From the NCBI GenBank assembly GCA_937973685.1, contig CALJKJ010000016.1, forward strand, positions 1 through 64,000: DNA of 64,000 bases. Direction: 5' to 3'. Each line of letters starts with the position of its first letter. Within the stretch, counting starts at the first letter, position 1. The stretch comes from an uncultured Flavobacteriales bacterium (GTDB lineage: Bacteria > Bacteroidota > Bacteroidia > Flavobacteriales_D > Crocinitomicaceae). Made by a program: the position numbers and the translations under genes. Below, piece by piece: positions 7,786 to 18,075 of this stretch. Below the pieces are notes generated by a model. The model saw only the letters and a list, made by a program, of their open reading frames with translations, was not told where the DNA came from and ran no database searches.

Positions 7786-8124
7786 TTATAATTCTACTTT
7801 CCAACTTATAATGTCATCTTTTTCGGAACAAATATAAATAGATGCTTTTCCTCCATCATCAAAACAAAGAACATACTCAATTACCTTATCTGCTACAAAA
7901 ATTTTAAAATCATCTGAAGCAACCATCATTTCAGCAAAAATATTTTTTATTTCTTCTAATTCATTTAATGAATTGACTTTAGTCAAGTTTGAAAAATTTA
8001 AGTACCGTGACCACCCCATAACCGTTAATATCCCTAAACTATTCATTTCTAAACGTAAATCATCAATCAAAAATGATTTTCCAAGTTTCAAAAATTCTAT
8101 CCCTGTTTTTAATTTATTTTTCAT
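7786..8124 (-). CDS. Putative immunity protein for the adjacent Rhs toxin
   Basis: The 112-residue cytoplasmic-looking protein is acidic overall and has no signal peptide. It starts four bases after the stop of the giant Rhs gene, the usual place for the immunity gene of a polymorphic toxin. The sequence (MKNKLKTGIEFLKLGKSFLI, later YVLCFDDGGKASIYIC) matches no family I recognise. The immunity role is inferred from position, size and the toxin domain upstream. Confidence 0.65.
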   Translation of the reverse strand: MKNKLKTGIEFLKLGKSFLIDDLRLEMNSLGILTVMGWSRYLNFSNLTKVNSLNELEEIKNIFAEMMVASDDFKIFVADKVIEYVLCFDDGGKASIYICSEKDDIISWKVEL

Positions 8125-8128
8125 AGTT

Positions 8129-11100
8129 TTATTTTATTACTTTAATAAGATTTGCGGGAATGTGTTGATTAAACAGAAACTCTGTACCACCCCCAGCTCC
8201 ATATCTAGATAGGTTTCCTGAAACTCGTCTTATCAATGACGGATTTAATCCCGATGCATCTATACGAAGAATTGAATTAGGCAAAGCTCTATTAGCAGGA
8301 AGTGCTAACTCAATTTGAGCTTGTAATGGTGATAAATTACTTTTATTAGTCAAGTATGAAAAACCATCTCGACCTACATTCAATCCTTGTTTTGATATCC
8401 CTTGTGCAGCTTCTTTACTCGTATAATGGTATAAATATTTACTTCCTCCTCTAGTGAATAGCTTTCCAACAATAAAATCAGCAATTACACCACCAATAAA
8501 AAAGTTTGCAATAGAATTATCTTCATTAATAGCACCACTCGCCATTCTAAAGCCTTTGAAGCCATAACCTCTTAAGTTTCCATTACCAGCAACAGTTCTG
8601 TAACTTACTGAGGTAGATGAGATAATTTTACCATCTCTATACAAATAATCTGTAGTGTCACCTCCTTTGTCATTAATCTTATTTCCGTTCTCATCATAAC
8701 CATTATTGGGACTATCTTCATCTTCCTCTTGGGCATCCGAAGCAGTGGCTGTTGAACGTTTTTTAACGTATCCATCGGGATTTGCAACATCAACTCCATC
8801 TCCTCCAGCTTGCCTATCCATATCGGCTCTTCTATTGGAGTTCCATTCACTATTGCTCATTTCGCTACTTCTATCTACTTGAGATTTGTAAGCCTCCATA
8901 CCATCAGGGTCAATAAATAACACAGGATTGTTTAGTGCATACACATAAGGAGAAAAACGTCTTGAGGTTTCCGCTAACGGGTCAATATTCATCCAACGTC
9001 CTAATGCAGGGTCGTAATTTCTTGCTCCATAATCATATAGATTTAAAGAGAGTTCATCCTGCAACTCTTTTCCGTTGTATTTATACTTATACTCCTGTGC
9101 AGGTGTTATAGCATTGTACGGACTGTGCTTTAACCCAAAAGGATAGTAATTACTTTCTTCAAGAATTTTCAATGAACTTGTTGTTGCATCTTTAGTATAA
9201 CTCAAACGTACATTCCCTAAATGGTCAGTGTAGTTAAACACATAACTATAGTTATTCGTTCCACTTACAGGTGTATTTTTCACATACCCTTCTACCGTTG
9301 GAAAAAACTGGAGTTCGACAGGCTCACTCGCAGATTTTTTTCTATACTGGTAGCCACCTAAATAATCCGTAGTGGTTACAGTTGTGTTTTCTGTTACTAC
9401 TTTCTGTACCTTTTGCCCACTAGCGTTGTAAATGTACACAATATTTCCTGTTAGGAAAACAATTTTAGTAGGCAAGTTCAAGTGATTGTACGTTATAGCG
9501 GTAATCTTCTTGTTATTATCTACGGTCATATTGCCATTGGCATCGTACACATAATCATCTCCTGTAGTGTTACCGTCTTTAAACCCACTGGTCGCCGAGG
9601 CAGGAGTGTCAGTCACACTAATTAGTTTATTTGAGTTGGGAGCATAAGCATATCCTAAATTATCTATGGCAAAAGCTCCTGTTTGCGCATCATTATCACC
9701 GTTGCGTTTTAGGGTTAGAATATTACCGTTTTTGTCGTATGTTAAGTTTTCATCATACATATGAGTCACCAAGTTTGATTTTTGGTAAGTTGCGTCTTTT
9801 AAACGGTTCAAACTATCGTATTTATAACCGTAATTCCTCACAAAACCACCATCGGTAGCCGTACTCCAAAATGTCTCGGCTATATTCCCATTGTAAAGTT
9901 TGTTTGCTACAGCGGTATTTCCATCTAGGGTATTATAATTCATCTTAAACCCAAACAAATCCGCAGGGTCTGTCCCTTGTTGCAAAGCAGTAGGGTTGTT
10001 AATGGTTTTCATCCAACCTCTAATGTTGTAGGTATAATCCACTTTTTGTAGTGGTGCCGCACTGGTATTCCCTACTTTTTTACTAGTTAGTTTGCCTAGT
10101 TCGTCATAGGTATTATCAGCCAATAGCTGTACCGCTCCACCGTTAATTTGGTGGGTATGGGTAAGCAATCTATCTTGAGCTGAGTAAGTAAACGCATCTT
10201 TAATGGTCAATTCCGTATCAGCATCGGTACGTTTGTGTTTTTGCAGGGTGTATTGCAATTGCCCTGAGAAAGAGTCTAATTTGCTATCAGTACACGTAGA
10301 ACCACCCAAATAGTTAGTGGTATAACTACGTATTGGTCTAAACTTGGCATCATACAAAATATGACCCGTCTCGCCTTTGGTTTCTGCCGTTGTGGTTACA
10401 ATACGTATCCAAGACCCTGTTGGGAGTCCTTTGATAGCGGCTGTAGCAGTTTGTCCCTCTACGCTAGTGGCTAGTCCGCTTAGATTAGGTATCTCATACG
10501 TATCGTAGTAGTTCACACTTAAAAGTTTGAATGTGGTTGGCACTACATTGTTGCTGTAGTTTACAGTTACAGTATCTATAGTGTTTCCGTTTTGCTTGCT
10601 CTCGTTAATGGCAGTAGCCCCGTTTTGAGCTTGTTGTAATGTAGCTCGTGTGGTTGCTGTGGCATCACTGTTTAACCAGCCTGTGTACACCACTCTATTA
10701 AACGCATCGTACTTGGTAATCATCCAGCCCGAAGCCGAAACATCACTAAAAGGCGAAAATGCAGGTCCTGTGGCTACTACTCGGTCTAATTTGTCATACA
10801 CCATAAACTCCCATTGCTTGCCCGGTAGTTTTTTAGCCACTAAGCGGTTGCGAGCATCATATTGGTACTGGTAACACAAATCATCCAAGATGGCTTGGGT
10901 CAATGCCATATCAGCCATAGGCGGAATTACATAAGTCAAATTACCATAGATATCATATACGTAGTAGGTGTCGTGTTTCTCCATAGAAGTTTCCACACTA
11001 CCAGTAGTGGCATAGGTTCTTTTAAGTACTACCTTTCCTTCTTTGTTTTTGAACTCTACCGTTGAACCATTAGTTTCAGTTGGTGTAGCAGTGGTATTTT

Positions 11101-14100
11101 CATCAAAAGTGACGTTTTTGTAGAGTTGATTCGCATCATAAAAAGTAGTTCCTGATGCATTACCTAAAGTGGTATCATACACTCCTGTAGTAGCATTCCA
11201 AGTTGTGGTAGCAGTAAAGCGTTTAACTTCACTAGCAGTATTGGTTTGATAGTCCAATTTTATTTCATGTCCTTGTCCCAAAGCCCAATCATTCCCCGAT
11301 GCCGCTTGTTTCAGTACCCTATTCAATGGTGAGTTTTCCAGTACTTTCTCTGAGAATGGATTAGCTGTATTCTCATAATTAGGAGTATTGTAAAACGCCA
11401 ATACATTATTTTGAGCACTAGTATCGTAGGTCATGTTGCGACTACTTCCCACAAAAGGTAAATACTCCTTGGTTTGTCTTCCAAAGGTGTCATATTCCAT
11501 GTGGGTTACAATGTCTTTACCCGTATTGGATTGCTGGTTGGCAATTTGTTGTATGGGTCTACCTAGTCCGTCGTAATAGGTAATCCCCACTGTAGCTTGA
11601 ACTGGTGTTGGTGAGGTAATCGCTGTTGTGCTGGCTACCTTATACGCTTTGGTAATAATGTAGTTTTTGTCTAAAGAAGGATTAGCCAATTCACCACAAT
11701 CACTACTTGTTCCTGACACTAACGGACAATTATCGGTATTATCTAGTACATACTTCCCTGCTGGAGCGGTGCACTGCGTCACAAAACTAGCAGGGTCACC
11801 CAGTTCATCACCATCGGTATCAGCATACCACTTGGTGTTGGGATTGATGGTGTTTTTAGTATCATCGCAATCCAAACTATTAGTAACATAACCTGTAGTT
11901 GGTATCACACTGTAATAAATGGTTGAATTTAGATTTCCAAAACCATCTCCATCACTATCAGCATAAAACGTTTGTGGGGCAATATTAGTAATATTTACTG
12001 TACCATCATCATAATCGCTATTATTGGTTACATAACCCGTAGGTTTGGCGCTATAATATACCGTAACTGTTTTACTTCCAAAAGTATCACCATCCGCATC
12101 ACGATAGAACGTTTGGGGAGCTATGTTGGTAATATTTACCGTAGTATCGTCATAATCACTTGAGTTGCGTACATAACCTATGGGTTGTGTACAAGATGCG
12201 GTAGTCGTGGCTGAAGTTCCATACCCATCTCCATCAGTATCTCTATACCAAACTGTTGTAGGATTAAGTGAAGCATCACCGTCGTTACAGTCTGTGTTAT
12301 TAGTCACATAACCCACAGGCTTCACACTGTAATATACAGTCACAGATGCACTACCATAGGTATCACCATCCGCATCTCTGTAAAAGGTAGAAGGAGCTAT
12401 ATTGGTAATATTCACCGTAGTGTCGTCATAGTCACTTGAGTTGCGAACATAACCTGTAGGCTGCGTACAAGATGCAGTAGTCGTGGCTGAAGTTCCGTAT
12501 CCGTCACCATCAGCATCTCGGTACCAAACCGTAGTTGGATTCAGTGTTGCATCACCGTCGTTACAGTCAGTGTTATTGGTTACATACCCTGTTGGTTTGA
12601 CACTATAATAAACGCTCACTGTTTGGCTTCCATACGTATCCCCATCGGCATCTCGGTAAAACATTTGAGGAGCTATGTTGGTAATATTTACTGTACCATC
12701 ATTATAATCACTTGCATTACGAACATAACCTGAAGGCTGGGTACACGAAGCAGTGGTTGTGCTACTAGTTCCATAGCCATCACCATCGGCATCTCGGTAC
12801 CATACTGTAGTTGGATTCAGCGTAGCATCTCCATCAGCACAATCTAAATTGTTAGTCACATAACCCGCAGGTTTCACGCTGTAATAGACCGTTACTGTTG
12901 GACTACCATAGGTATCCCCATCAGCATCACGGTAAAAAGTTGAAGGGGCAATATTGGTAATGTTAGATGTAGTATCGTCATAATCACTTGAATTGCGGAC
13001 ATACCCTGTAGGCTGGGTACAACTCAATACAGGAGCTCCACCAGAGCCATAACCATCGCTATCATTATCTCTAAACCATGGGGTATTAGGATTTAGACTG
13101 GCATCACCATCGTTACAATCGGAACTGTTAGTCACATAGCCTGTTGGTAGAACACTGTAGTAGACCGTTACCGAAGCACTACCATATCCATCACCATCGG
13201 CATCTCTATAAAAGGTGGAAGGTGCTATATTGGTAATATTTGTCGTTCCATCATTATAATCACTTGAATTACGAACATACCCTGTTGGTTGGGTACACGA
13301 AGCCGTTGTAGTAGTGCTTGTTCCATAACCATCACCGTCAGCATCACGATACCAAACCGTATTAGGATTCAGTGAAGCATCACCGTCGTTACAATCGGAA
13401 CTGTTAGTGACATAACCTGCTGGTCTCACACTGTAATATACAGTTACAGAAGCACTACCATATCCATCACCATCCGCATCTCTGTAAAAAGTAGAAGGAG
13501 CAATATTGGTAATATTTGCCGTGCCATCATTAAAATCACTAGCATTACGAACATAACCTGAAGGCTGAGAACAAGACGCAGTGGTTGTGCTACTAGTTCC
13601 ATAACCATCACCGTCAGCATCACGATACCAAACCGTAGCTGGATTTAATGTACTGTCATAATCATTACAGTCTCCTGAATACCTTCCATAACCCGAAGGT
13701 TGCGAACAACTAAATATTGGTCCTCCTGTTCCATATCCATCACTATCATTGTCTCTAAACCAAGGAGTATTGGGATTTAGACTTGAATCTCCATCATTAC
13801 AATCTGAATTATTAGTCACATAGCCCGAAGGTTGAACGCTATAATACACACTTACCGAAGTACTACCATATCCATCTCCATCGGCATCCCTGTAAAACGT
13901 TTGGGGAGCAATATTGGTAATATTTGCCGTGCCATCATTGTAATCACTTGAATTATGTACATAACCAGCGGGCTGATTACAAGATGTGGTACTTACACTA
14001 CTGGTACCATAGCCATCACCATCAGCATCACGATACCAAATCGTAGTAGGATTTAGTGTCGTATCATTATCATTACAATCTGTATTGTTGGTTACATAAC

Positions 14101-14653
14101 CTGTTGGTATTATACTATAATAGACAGTTACTGTTGGATTCCCATACCCGTCACCATCTGCATCACGATAAAAAGTTTGAGGAGGTATATTAGTAATATT
14201 CGCATTGGAATCATTTAAATCACTAGTATTATTTACGTACCCTGTAGGTTTTACACATCCTGTTGTTGAACTTCCTGCTGTGCCATATCCATCACCATCA
14301 GCATCACGATACCAAACCGTATTAGGGTTTATGGATGCATCAGCGTCATTACAATCCAAATTATTAGTTACTTTCCCAGGAGTGATAGTGTTACATAAAA
14401 CAGCCACACTTCCATATCCATCACCATCATTGTCATAGTACAGAACAGTGGTTGCAGGTATATTTGTAATACATGGGTCATTATCATTTAAATCACTTGA
14501 ATTATAAACATACCCAGAAATAGGGTAAGAACCTATATAAACTACATATGGATTACCATAACCGTCTTTGTCAGCATCTCTATACCATCTGGTTTGAGAG
14601 TACCCTGCAATTGTTACCGTAAGTAGAACGATTGTATATATGTATTTTTTCAT
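8129..14653 (-). CDS. Giant Rhs polymorphic toxin with DxDxDG repeat stalk and ART-like C-terminus
   Basis: The start is set at MKKYIYTIVLLTVTIAGYSQ, a signal peptide, giving about 2174 residues and a 10-base gap to the upstream gene. Residues about 20-985 contain 21 repeats built on RDADGDGYG, thrombospondin type 3/EF-like calcium loops, each followed by CNDxDxxLNPxTxW or DYNDGTxNITNI. From about 1010 comes the Bacteroidetes YD-repeat region (YYDGLGRPIQQI). It ends near 1880-1910 in the Rhs core hallmark YDYGARNYDPALGRWMNIDP...DPDGM. The last 100 residues (LYHYTSKEAAQGI...SYLT...GGGTEFLF) show an H-Y-E pattern of ADP-ribosyltransferase-like toxins. No C-terminal T9SS domain is present. Export may depend on the operon partners. 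Confidence 0.85.
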   Translation of the reverse strand: MKKYIYTIVLLTVTIAGYSQTRWYRDADKDGYGNPYVVYIGSYPISGYVYNSSDLNDNDPCITNIPATTVLYYDNDGDGYGSVAVLCNTITPGKVTNNLDCNDADASINPNTVWYRDADGDGYGTAGSSTTGCVKPTGYVNNTSDLNDSNANITNIPPQTFYRDADGDGYGNPTVTVYYSIIPTGYVTNNTDCNDNDTTLNPTTIWYRDADGDGYGTSSVSTTSCNQPAGYVHNSSDYNDGTANITNIAPQTFYRDADGDGYGSTSVSVYYSVQPSGYVTNNSDCNDGDSSLNPNTPWFRDNDSDGYGTGGPIFSCSQPSGYGRYSGDCNDYDSTLNPATVWYRDADGDGYGTSSTTTASCSQPSGYVRNASDFNDGTANITNIAPSTFYRDADGDGYGSASVTVYYSVRPAGYVTNSSDCNDGDASLNPNTVWYRDADGDGYGTSTTTTASCTQPTGYVRNSSDYNDGTTNITNIAPSTFYRDADGDGYGSASVTVYYSVLPTGYVTNSSDCNDGDASLNPNTPWFRDNDSDGYGSGGAPVLSCTQPTGYVRNSSDYDDTTSNITNIAPSTFYRDADGDTYGSPTVTVYYSVKPAGYVTNNLDCADGDATLNPTTVWYRDADGDGYGTSSTTTASCTQPSGYVRNASDYNDGTVNITNIAPQMFYRDADGDTYGSQTVSVYYSVKPTGYVTNNTDCNDGDATLNPTTVWYRDADGDGYGTSATTTASCTQPTGYVRNSSDYDDTTVNITNIAPSTFYRDADGDTYGSASVTVYYSVKPVGYVTNNTDCNDGDASLNPTTVWYRDTDGDGYGTSATTTASCTQPIGYVRNSSDYDDTTVNITNIAPQTFYRDADGDTFGSKTVTVYYSAKPTGYVTNNSDYDDGTVNITNIAPQTFYADSDGDGFGNLNSTIYYSVIPTTGYVTNSLDCDDTKNTINPNTKWYADTDGDELGDPASFVTQCTAPAGKYVLDNTDNCPLVSGTSSDCGELANPSLDKNYIITKAYKVASTTAITSPTPVQATVGITYYDGLGRPIQQIANQQSNTGKDIVTHMEYDTFGRQTKEYLPFVGSSRNMTYDTSAQNNVLAFYNTPNYENTANPFSEKVLENSPLNRVLKQAASGNDWALGQGHEIKLDYQTNTASEVKRFTATTTWNATTGVYDTTLGNASGTTFYDANQLYKNVTFDENTTATPTETNGSTVEFKNKEGKVVLKRTYATTGSVETSMEKHDTYYVYDIYGNLTYVIPPMADMALTQAILDDLCYQYQYDARNRLVAKKLPGKQWEFMVYDKLDRVVATGPAFSPFSDVSASGWMITKYDAFNRVVYTGWLNSDATATTRATLQQAQNGATAINESKQNGNTIDTVTVNYSNNVVPTTFKLLSVNYYDTYEIPNLSGLATSVEGQTATAAIKGLPTGSWIRIVTTTAETKGETGHILYDAKFRPIRSYTTNYLGGSTCTDSKLDSFSGQLQYTLQKHKRTDADTELTIKDAFTYSAQDRLLTHTHQINGGAVQLLADNTYDELGKLTSKKVGNTSAAPLQKVDYTYNIRGWMKTINNPTALQQGTDPADLFGFKMNYNTLDGNTAVANKLYNGNIAETFWSTATDGGFVRNYGYKYDSLNRLKDATYQKSNLVTHMYDENLTYDKNGNILTLKRNGDNDAQTGAFAIDNLGYAYAPNSNKLISVTDTPASATSGFKDGNTTGDDYVYDANGNMTVDNNKKITAITYNHLNLPTKIVFLTGNIVYIYNASGQKVQKVVTENTTVTTTDYLGGYQYRKKSASEPVELQFFPTVEGYVKNTPVSGTNNYSYVFNYTDHLGNVRLSYTKDATTSSLKILEESNYYPFGLKHSPYNAITPAQEYKYKYNGKELQDELSLNLYDYGARNYDPALGRWMNIDPLAETSRRFSPYVYALNNPVLFIDPDGMEAYKSQVDRSSEMSNSEWNSNRRADMDRQAGGDGVDVANPDGYVKKRSTATASDAQEEDEDSPNNGYDENGNKINDKGGDTTDYLYRDGKIISSTSVSYRTVAGNGNLRGYGFKGFRMASGAINEDNSIANFFIGGVIADFIVGKLFTRGGSKYLYHYTSKEAAQGISKQGLNVGRDGFSYLTNKSNLSPLQAQIELALPANRALPNSILRIDASGLNPSLIRRVSGNLSRYGAGGGTEFLFNQHIPANLIKVIK

Positions 14654-14663
14654 ATGAATCAAA

Positions 14664-17600
14664 TTAATTTTTATAATGGTACTGGTTCTCATTTAGGATA
14701 TTTCCATTAGCATCTTTTACATTTTGTAATCGACCGAGACCATCATAATTGTAATATACCGTTTGTCCTTTAGGGTCTGTAATACTTGATACCCCCACCA
14801 GTGGAATATGAGTATAGGTGGTGACCATCGCACTAGATAAAACTTGCCTTAATGCGTTTATAGCTCCTAAATTAGATTCATTTACAGCACTGAGGTCAAT
14901 CACTCCTAGAGCGCTCATTACTTGGGCAGTAGTCGCATTTTCTATCTTAGCAATTGGCTGGGTTTTGTTATATCCCCAAATGATAGTTACTGATGCGCCT
15001 CCCTCAGGGGTATATTGGGTCAAATTCCCTGCACTATCATAGCTATCATAGGTGAGTTTCTTTTCTAAATTGCCAATATTGGCAATCGTTGGAAAGCTAT
15101 TAGGAAACTTAGCCCCAAAAGTACTTTTAGGTAATGTTAAATACGTAGTAGAAACATCCTTGGCATAACTCATTTTTTGCTCTGATAATTTAGTAGTGCC
15201 ATTATAATTCTCTGTGCGTACTGGACTTGCTTTACGATTTTGAGTTACTAATTCGAACATTAGTGGTTCAGTATCTATATCGTTCGGATAGTACATCTTG
15301 GAGATTAACTGTTCCCCCGAGCTATTAGTAGTGGTGGTTTTGGTTGGTTGAAAATGATTTACGCCTGTATATTCATAATCTTTAGTTACCGTAACTTCTT
15401 GGTTGTTTACTATTGTGGTTTGTGTTTCTGTTTTGAGAGTTTTAGTTTGTCCTTGCAGAGTATATACATTAAATAAAACAACTAAACCTCCAGCATTACT
15501 ATATATTGATGGCAAAACTCCTTTGACATTTGTGTTTGTACTACTGTAATTGTAATTGAATTCATTACGTTGTACTATTTCTCCACTAGCAGTAATGCTA
15601 TGTACACTTTGCTTTTCTCCTGCTAACAAATACTGTGATTTAGGTAGTGGTGGAATACCATAGTCAAAACTAAAGTTGTTAAGTTCAAAATATCCCTTAT
15701 AGCGATTAAAAAAATGTTTAGTAACTCCATTGCCATCAGTCTGGTCTACCTCTCCATAAGAAATAGTAGGTCCCATAAAATTAATTTCTAAAGGATCAAT
15801 TCCTGTAGAAAAGGTATAATAAGAACCTTTATCCCAACCAAAATTCTGAGCATTATTTACAAATGTTTGATTCAGAGTATATGTATTTTGAGGTACTATA
15901 CTGTAATACGTTGAGTAATAAGCATTATTATTGACATCCCAACTTGTTTGATAAAATAGCTTAGGATTACTAACGATTTTTGGTTGATAGTAAGTATAGT
16001 TAGTTTCTTTGATTACAGAATCATCGTAGTTTTTATGAACAATTTTCTTTACTCGCAAGCCTCCAACATCATAAATAGGAATAATTGGTATCTTATCTAC
16101 TTTGGCATAACAGATGTTGCACATATAGTTTACTCCACTAGTACCACCATAACCTTGGGCGATTAACTTGTATTGTCTCCCGTCAATTAGTAGTTTTTTA
16201 TCAATAGGCAGGGCAATGGTTTTTGAGGTGGTAGCTCCTGCATACAAGATAGTAGCTATCTCTGTATTAGTCACCATATCCACAATTGAAGCGGCTCTCA
16301 AAGTACTAGTAGGGGAACATCCTGTAGTTCCTGTTGGGTTATAATTTAAATTAGCAGTCAACAATAAGGTTTCTGAATCATTGGCTACATAAGTAAATAA
16401 CGTAGATGTAATCCCATCTGTAGATTGAGTAGAGGCAATGGTTGGAATAAAAGCGGATGAATTATTTACATCATAATACACATCTACAGCCACATCTGAT
16501 TTATGGGATTCATACTGAAAATTCACCGACCCTTTGGTGGGATATATTATTTGCTCTAATGCTCCCGCTTTAGCAAAGTTCAAATCCACTTTTCTATCGG
16601 CATATAATGATTCATTCAAAGTGATTCCTGCTGGAGGAAAAAGGGATGGGTTTTGTGTTTTTCCATTGTAATAACCCCATTTGTCTTGAGCAAACGAAAG
16701 TTTACTTGGTAAAGAAGTGGTATTATACACAAAAGTATAAGGTTTAGACAATTGCTCATTGTCACTCATCTCGGTAATCCCAGTGAGTTGTAATCGTTTG
16801 ATATCTGTTGCTCCTTTACTACCTGTGGTGATGACACTTTGCAGTGAAGTATAGCTGAATTTAATTTTTTTAATAATTCCTGCTACTTGTGTAACGGGAT
16901 TCACCACCGTGATTTGTATTTCATCCAATCGCTTAGGTGTCACTCCAAGTTCTGGGGTTAAATCATCTCGATTACTATAAGTGAAATTAATTTGAGTGGT
17001 TCCTGCAATTATTTTACTAATCAATTTTGAAACTACATGATTCTCAGACGTGGTATTCACAGGATACATTGCTAATTGATTGTATTGAGTCTCAGGAGTG
17101 ATTGTACAATTCGAGTTCATTAGAGTATTAGGAATACATAAAAAATTACTCTGAGATACAGGTTTATTGATTGAAGTATGCGAATAGTTGTTATCAATAT
17201 ACTCCAATTGAATTTTGCTTGAACTGGTAAAATTGGTTATTTCGGTCAAAAACCAAGAATTAATAATAAAATTGTTATCAAAAACAATTTCATTTACGGA
17301 CTGGTTGGTATAATTTTTCTCTACAGCATTATTCAATCCAAATTCAGTCCCTGTATCCAATCCAAATTTATATTTAGTTCCTTTAGGAGAAGTCACTAAC
17401 CACGTTCTAAAGTAGTTCGGTACAAAATCTTCTTGAATCATAAAATCTGTATTTTCAAGATAGACTACTTTTCTTTGGTCATTGAAAACAAATTTGCTTC
17501 CTCCCTCAGGGGTACTGAAATAAAACAAATCAGGTTGGCCGTCCCTCTTTCCTGCGTTGACATCTTCTAACCACCATCCAAACTGAGAATATTTTGCAAA

Positions 17601-18053
17601 AACTGGTTCAGTATTCGAGAAATTATTTAATAATTGGTCTAGTTTTGACAAACCATAATCTTTATAATATCCATTAATTGAAATTAAACTTTTTGTAGAA
17701 GCAGAAACTGACCCTTCATCAGGTGCTCCTTTAGTATTTCGGCTCACCACACCGCCCACATTCAAACTCCAGTTTTGTCCCACCGAAGAAGCTATAGATT
17801 CTACTTTCACCCCTGAAGCGTCGTATTCCAACGAAATAGGCAGGGTCATCCCTGCATATTCCAAAGTATAGAGGGGAATAGAAACTTGTGGTGTTCCTGA
17901 GACTAAGTTTACGGGCATGTTCATGTACTGTTCAAACTTATTCACCTCAGGGGATTTCACCTGTGGTCGCATGTCTGTATTGATTTGTGCCATTACTGTT
18001 GAAGTACTACATAACACACTCAAAGCATATAGTAGGTAGATTGTCTTTTTCAT
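14664..18053 (-). CDS. Secreted Rhs/YD-repeat protein
   Basis: The 1129-residue protein has a signal peptide (MKKTIYLLYALSVLCSTSTVMAQ). It has the standard N-terminal block of Bacteroidetes Rhs proteins, with PVNLVSGTPQVSIPLYTLE, LPISLEYDASGVKVE and SSVGQNWSLNVGGVVSR. It ends with YD repeats (NYDGLGRLQNVKDANGNIL). There is no toxin tail and no DPxGM core, so it looks like the first half of a shell whose second half, with the toxin, is the next gene 10 bases downstream. Splitting the Rhs cage over two chains is an inference from order and domain content. Confidence 0.8.
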   Translation of the reverse strand: MKKTIYLLYALSVLCSTSTVMAQINTDMRPQVKSPEVNKFEQYMNMPVNLVSGTPQVSIPLYTLEYAGMTLPISLEYDASGVKVESIASSVGQNWSLNVGGVVSRNTKGAPDEGSVSASTKSLISINGYYKDYGLSKLDQLLNNFSNTEPVFAKYSQFGWWLEDVNAGKRDGQPDLFYFSTPEGGSKFVFNDQRKVVYLENTDFMIQEDFVPNYFRTWLVTSPKGTKYKFGLDTGTEFGLNNAVEKNYTNQSVNEIVFDNNFIINSWFLTEITNFTSSSKIQLEYIDNNYSHTSINKPVSQSNFLCIPNTLMNSNCTITPETQYNQLAMYPVNTTSENHVVSKLISKIIAGTTQINFTYSNRDDLTPELGVTPKRLDEIQITVVNPVTQVAGIIKKIKFSYTSLQSVITTGSKGATDIKRLQLTGITEMSDNEQLSKPYTFVYNTTSLPSKLSFAQDKWGYYNGKTQNPSLFPPAGITLNESLYADRKVDLNFAKAGALEQIIYPTKGSVNFQYESHKSDVAVDVYYDVNNSSAFIPTIASTQSTDGITSTLFTYVANDSETLLLTANLNYNPTGTTGCSPTSTLRAASIVDMVTNTEIATILYAGATTSKTIALPIDKKLLIDGRQYKLIAQGYGGTSGVNYMCNICYAKVDKIPIIPIYDVGGLRVKKIVHKNYDDSVIKETNYTYYQPKIVSNPKLFYQTSWDVNNNAYYSTYYSIVPQNTYTLNQTFVNNAQNFGWDKGSYYTFSTGIDPLEINFMGPTISYGEVDQTDGNGVTKHFFNRYKGYFELNNFSFDYGIPPLPKSQYLLAGEKQSVHSITASGEIVQRNEFNYNYSSTNTNVKGVLPSIYSNAGGLVVLFNVYTLQGQTKTLKTETQTTIVNNQEVTVTKDYEYTGVNHFQPTKTTTTNSSGEQLISKMYYPNDIDTEPLMFELVTQNRKASPVRTENYNGTTKLSEQKMSYAKDVSTTYLTLPKSTFGAKFPNSFPTIANIGNLEKKLTYDSYDSAGNLTQYTPEGGASVTIIWGYNKTQPIAKIENATTAQVMSALGVIDLSAVNESNLGAINALRQVLSSAMVTTYTHIPLVGVSSITDPKGQTVYYNYDGLGRLQNVKDANGNILNENQYHYKN

Positions 18054-18075
18054 TGTAGATTGGTACTATTTGGAA

